Shown one piece after another: positions 5,431 through 7,961 of a stretch of 7,961 nt of DNA; within the stretch, counting starts at the first letter, position 1; each line of letters begins with the position of its first letter. Both the position numbers and the translations under genes were made by a program. This DNA comes from Myxococcota bacterium (GTDB lineage: Bacteria > Myxococcota_C > UBA6777): positions 1-7,961 of the forward strand of contig CAUJFU010000353.1 of NCBI GenBank assembly GCA_963169055.1, given 5' to 3'. The notes beneath the pieces were generated by a model that searched no databases, was not told the DNA's origin, and saw only the letters and a program-made list of their open reading frames with translations.

Positions 5431-7452
5431 ATGGAGCGAAGTATACGAAAGCTCGGGTGGTTGTTGGTTTTGGCTTGTGCGGGGATAGCCAACGCAAGTC
5501 CCCCCTCCAAACCACCGATGCGACGGGCAGAAAGCCGCCCCGTAGAGACGAAAGAGACGAACAAGATCGCAGCATCGCAGGCTCCCGCCAACGGCACGAC
5601 AGGATCCGAGGCGACGTTGGGGATGAGGTCGGATATGTCGGAGCAGACGCTGCGAAAGTTCTTTGAAGCGCAGATACCTCGGCTGAAAAAGAAGCATCAC
5701 CTTGTGGGGGCGACGTTTTCGGTGGTGTATCGGGGCAAGATCTTGTTGCAGCAAGGGATAGGAGAGGCGGATCGCGAATCAAAGCGCAAAGTCGATCCCA
5801 ACAAGACGTTGTTTCGGGTGGGATCGATCTCAAAGCTGTTCACTTGGATCGCGGTGATGCAGTTGGTGGAGGCTGGAAAACTCGATCTGCACACCGATAT
5901 CCAGCGCTACCTTCCGAAGCTCAAGCTGCCCGCAACCTTTGGAAAACCGATCACGATCGCGCATCTGATGTCGCATACACCGGGATTTGAAGATATCTTG
6001 CTGGGACTGTTCACCAAAGATCCCAAAGCCCTCAAACCGCTCGAACAAGCTGTGTTGGAGCGCATCCCGCTGCGTGTGCGCCCGCCCGGGCAGAGCATAG
6101 CCTACTCAAACTACGGAACCACTCTTGCGGGCTACATCGTCGAGCAGGTGAGCGGCGTCCCTTTTGAGAAGTATGTGCAGGAAAAGATCTTCGGCCCTTT
6201 GGGGATGATAGGCGCGACCTTTTCGCAGATCGACACCGCCAAAAGCGCTGTGATGGCAAAGGGTTATACCTTTCTTGGAAAAGACGCCAAACACCAGCAG
6301 CCGACGTGGAAGCCACAAGGATTCGAATACATCTCGCAATCCCCTGCGGGTGCGATGTCTGCGTCGGCCCATGCGATGGCGCGCTTCATGTTGGGCTATC
6401 TTCAAGGCGGTGCGTTGGAGGGCAAACGCATCTTGCGCGAAGAGACGATCCGCCAGATGAATCAAGCGCACTTTCGGACCCATCCGAAGGCAAGGTCTTT
6501 TGCACACGGATGGATCGAGATCAATATGCAAAATCCTCGAATCATCGGTCATCTCGGGGATACGATCTATTTTCATAGTGCTTGTTTTCTTTTGCCATCC
6601 GAACAGTTGGGGGTGTTTTTTTCAACAAACACCTCGACGGGGATGACGGCTTCTTTTTCGTTGGCAACAGCGTTTTTGAAGCGTTTCGCCCGAAGCATCG
6701 AGGGCCGTGCTTTGGCGGCACGCCGCCCTGTCCCTTCCAAAGAGTATCTGTCTCAGTTTACGGGAGTATTCGCAACCAATCGGCGCTCGGAGTCGGATAT
6801 GACGAAGATGGCGGGTTTGGGGATGCGTGTCGAGGCCCGAGTGAGCGAAACAACCGGCCAATTGGAGATATTTGATTTCCTACAAGGAAAACGGATCAAG
6901 CATATCGAAGTTGAACCCGATGTATTTCAAGAAGTCGAAGGGCTTGGTCGATGGATCTTTTTGCGAAACGAACAAAAACAAGTGGTGGGTTTGTTTGGCA
7001 ACGGCTTTCCTGTGATGACCTTCGTTCGGCCACCTTGGTATGAATCAACTTCGCTAAATGTGGGGATCGTGGTGTTGTTTTTGTTGTGTCTGTTGGTGGG
7101 GCTGTTTGCCCGCCCGACAGGGCTTTGGGGGTGGTTGATGGCAAAGTCTCGATTGCAAGGGGAAGAACGCACCGCAGGGTTGTTTGGGTTAGGGGTGTTG
7201 GTGGGCTATCTCGTCTTTTTTCTTTCGATCTTGGCGACGATCTCGGATGATTTTATTTTCGAGATACCGAGCCGCTGGGTGTTCTGGCTGCCGTATCTCC
7301 CGATGCTGCTGACACTTGGGATGTTGTATTCTACCGTATTGGTGTGGCGTCGGAGTTTGTTTGGTTGGCTTGGGAGAGGATTTTATACGCTGTTTGCGGT
7401 GAGCGCATCGGCGTTCGGCTGGTTTTTGATGTATTGGAAGATCGTGGCCTAA
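5431..7452 (+). CDS. Exported serine hydrolase (beta-lactamase/PBP fold, family S12-like) with four C-terminal membrane helices (673 aa)
   Basis: This is a penicillin-recognising serine hydrolase whose substrate is unknown; relatives include class C beta-lactamases, DD-peptidases and esterases. Residues 1-22 form an export signal (RSIRK, then a hydrophobic stretch, ending ANA before Ser23). Cys16 in VLAC is a weak alternative lipobox. An Ala/Pro/Thr/Lys-rich linker spans about 23-68. The catalytic domain covers about 70-425, with nucleophile motif S132-I-S-K135, Y225-S-N227 and H374-L-G376, plus family blocks RYLPKL (159-164) and ITIAHLMSHTPGF (175-187). A beta-rich extension covers about 437-535. 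Four helices follow at about 543-561, 585-604, 616-638 and 651-669. Charged loops at 561-580 and 639-649 predict a periplasmic catalytic domain by the positive-inside rule. The ATG at 5431 is preferred over a TTG at 5335 because AAAGGAGAG lies just upstream and the signal peptide starts there. It diverges from xdhABC, and no functional link to purine oxidation is evident. Confidence 0.9.
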   Translation: MERSIRKLGWLLVLACAGIANASPPSKPPMRRAESRPVETKETNKIAASQAPANGTTGSEATLGMRSDMSEQTLRKFFEAQIPRLKKKHHLVGATFSVVYRGKILLQQGIGEADRESKRKVDPNKTLFRVGSISKLFTWIAVMQLVEAGKLDLHTDIQRYLPKLKLPATFGKPITIAHLMSHTPGFEDILLGLFTKDPKALKPLEQAVLERIPLRVRPPGQSIAYSNYGTTLAGYIVEQVSGVPFEKYVQEKIFGPLGMIGATFSQIDTAKSAVMAKGYTFLGKDAKHQQPTWKPQGFEYISQSPAGAMSASAHAMARFMLGYLQGGALEGKRILREETIRQMNQAHFRTHPKARSFAHGWIEINMQNPRIIGHLGDTIYFHSACFLLPSEQLGVFFSTNTSTGMTASFSLATAFLKRFARSIEGRALAARRPVPSKEYLSQFTGVFATNRRSESDMTKMAGLGMRVEARVSETTGQLEIFDFLQGKRIKHIEVEPDVFQEVEGLGRWIFLRNEQKQVVGLFGNGFPVMTFVRPPWYESTSLNVGIVVLFLLCLLVGLFARPTGLWGWLMAKSRLQGEERTAGLFGLGVLVGYLVFFLSILATISDDFIFEIPSRWVFWLPYLPMLLTLGMLYSTVLVWRRSLFGWLGRGFYTLFAVSASAFGWFLMYWKIVA

Positions 7453-7456
7453 CGAG

Positions 7457-7479
7457 GATTTTGATAAAATCAGTTTTTT
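7457..7479 (+). terminator. Weak intrinsic-terminator-like hairpin after the serine hydrolase
   Basis: GATTTT (7457-7462) pairs with AAAATC (7466-7471) across a GAT loop and is followed by AG and six T residues (7474-7479), five bases past the hydrolase stop. The stem has only one G-C pair at its base, so it would be weak. A second hairpin, TACTTCCT (7487-7494) with AGGAGGTA (7498-7505), has one G-T wobble. No T-run adjoins its 3' arm on the plus strand. Confidence 0.35.
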
Positions 7480-7514
7480 GCACGGATACTTCCTCGAAGG
7501 AGGTACAACAGTAT

Positions 7515-7961
7515 TTACGTTTTTTCTCTTTTTAGAAAGTTAATTTCTCTTGTTTCCATTATTTTATATCTTATAAAAAGAGGTACAAAGAGAATAACAG
7601 AAAAAACCAAAAAAAGGGAAAAGGCCAGAACACCTTCAAACGCAGTACTTATATCGTTATAAGCAATACCTTTTTCCATATATTTATCTGATACGAGTAT
7701 CTCTATATTTTTACCTTTCGATATCGAAGAATAGTGCTTTCTAGCTGAATAACACATCGTTTTAAAAGTTTGTCCTTGTATCTTTAGTTTATTCCTTTCA
7801 TAAGAAAATAAAATATTACAAAAGTGTCCTACATGGCTAGGTTTTCTATTGGTATAATATGTTTTCGAGTAAAGAAACCTTTCATCTTCGATTTGAGCTG
7901 TTATTTTTTCTCCAAACGACCAAATATAAAATTTAGGTATATCAACCAATACGCATATCAT
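7515..7961 (-). CDS. Partial small membrane protein, DUF3592-like (at least 148 aa)
   Basis: The leftward frame enters from the right edge and ends at TAA (7517-7515). An ATG coincides with the last three bases of the window, so the true start may be there or further right. The visible product has a soluble part rich in Tyr, Lys and Ser (about 1-107) with ILFSYERNKLKIQGQ (50-64), Y77, and KGKNIEILVSDKY (82-94). One membrane helix covers about 108-131 (LAFSLFLVFSVILFVPLFI), followed by a basic tail ending LKREKT. The beta-hairpin plus 'Y--i-kGk-v-vlvd' pattern followed by a helix is reminiscent of DUF3592 proteins, but the match is loose and no function is assigned. The region is about 30% G+C against about 55% for its neighbours, with A/T-ending codons, which suggests separate acquisition. 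A 148-codon open frame in such A+T-rich DNA is unlikely by chance. It converges on the serine hydrolase with a 62-nt gap. Confidence 0.6.
   Translation of the reverse strand: MICVLVDIPKFYIWSFGEKITAQIEDERFLYSKTYYTNRKPSHVGHFCNILFSYERNKLKIQGQTFKTMCYSARKHYSSISKGKNIEILVSDKYMEKGIAYNDISTAFEGVLAFSLFLVFSVILFVPLFIRYKIMETREINFLKREKT

Noticed and set aside
7850-7862. TATAAT on the plus strand in the A+T-rich end
   Set aside because: It lies within the minus-strand gene, has no matching -35 element at proper spacing that I can see, and such hexamers are expected by chance at 30% G+C.

Overview
This is a bacterial chromosomal segment, roughly 55% G+C over most of its length. It carries a leftward xanthine dehydrogenase operon, a divergently transcribed membrane-anchored serine hydrolase, and at the right edge the end of an unrelated A+T-rich gene. 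The lineage cannot be fixed from the sequence. An N-terminal export signal, sigma70-like promoter elements and a bacterial two-subunit XDH fit a Gram-negative-type bacterium. A myxobacterial or related affiliation would only be a guess. The sequence GATC is strongly over-represented in the G+C-rich part and absent from the A+T-rich end.

Layout, left to right. Positions 1-126 (minus) hold the first 42 codons of a gene that resembles a class III (PLP) aminotransferase. Positions 127-322 are non-coding and contain a 35-bp tandem duplication that copies the ribosome-binding region of that gene, plus two overlapping, mutually exclusive hairpins. Positions 323-1357 (minus) are xdhC, 1402-3657 (minus) xdhB and 3654-5075 (minus) xdhA. 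Positions 5076-5430 are the divergent intergenic region, with a good promoter candidate for the xdh operon and a run of three adjacent perfect hairpins. Positions 5431-7452 (plus) encode a 673-residue penicillin-binding-protein/beta-lactamase-fold hydrolase with an export signal and four C-terminal membrane helices. Positions 7515-7961 (minus) encode the C-terminal part (or nearly all) of a small one-helix membrane protein in about 30% G+C sequence.

The three xdh genes form one functional unit. XdhA carries two [2Fe-2S] clusters and FAD, and XdhB carries the molybdenum cofactor and the substrate pocket. XdhC is the accessory protein that binds and delivers the sulfurated molybdenum cofactor. 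XdhB keeps every active-site residue that distinguishes true xanthine dehydrogenases from aldehyde oxidases, so oxidation of hypoxanthine and xanthine to urate is the likely reaction. xdhA and xdhB overlap by 4 bp and are probably translationally coupled. No other purine-catabolism gene is visible. I see no clear case for a new multi-gene system. The least explained items are the hairpin repeats, the duplicated ribosome-binding region, the hydrolase with a four-helix tail, and the compositional break near 7453.
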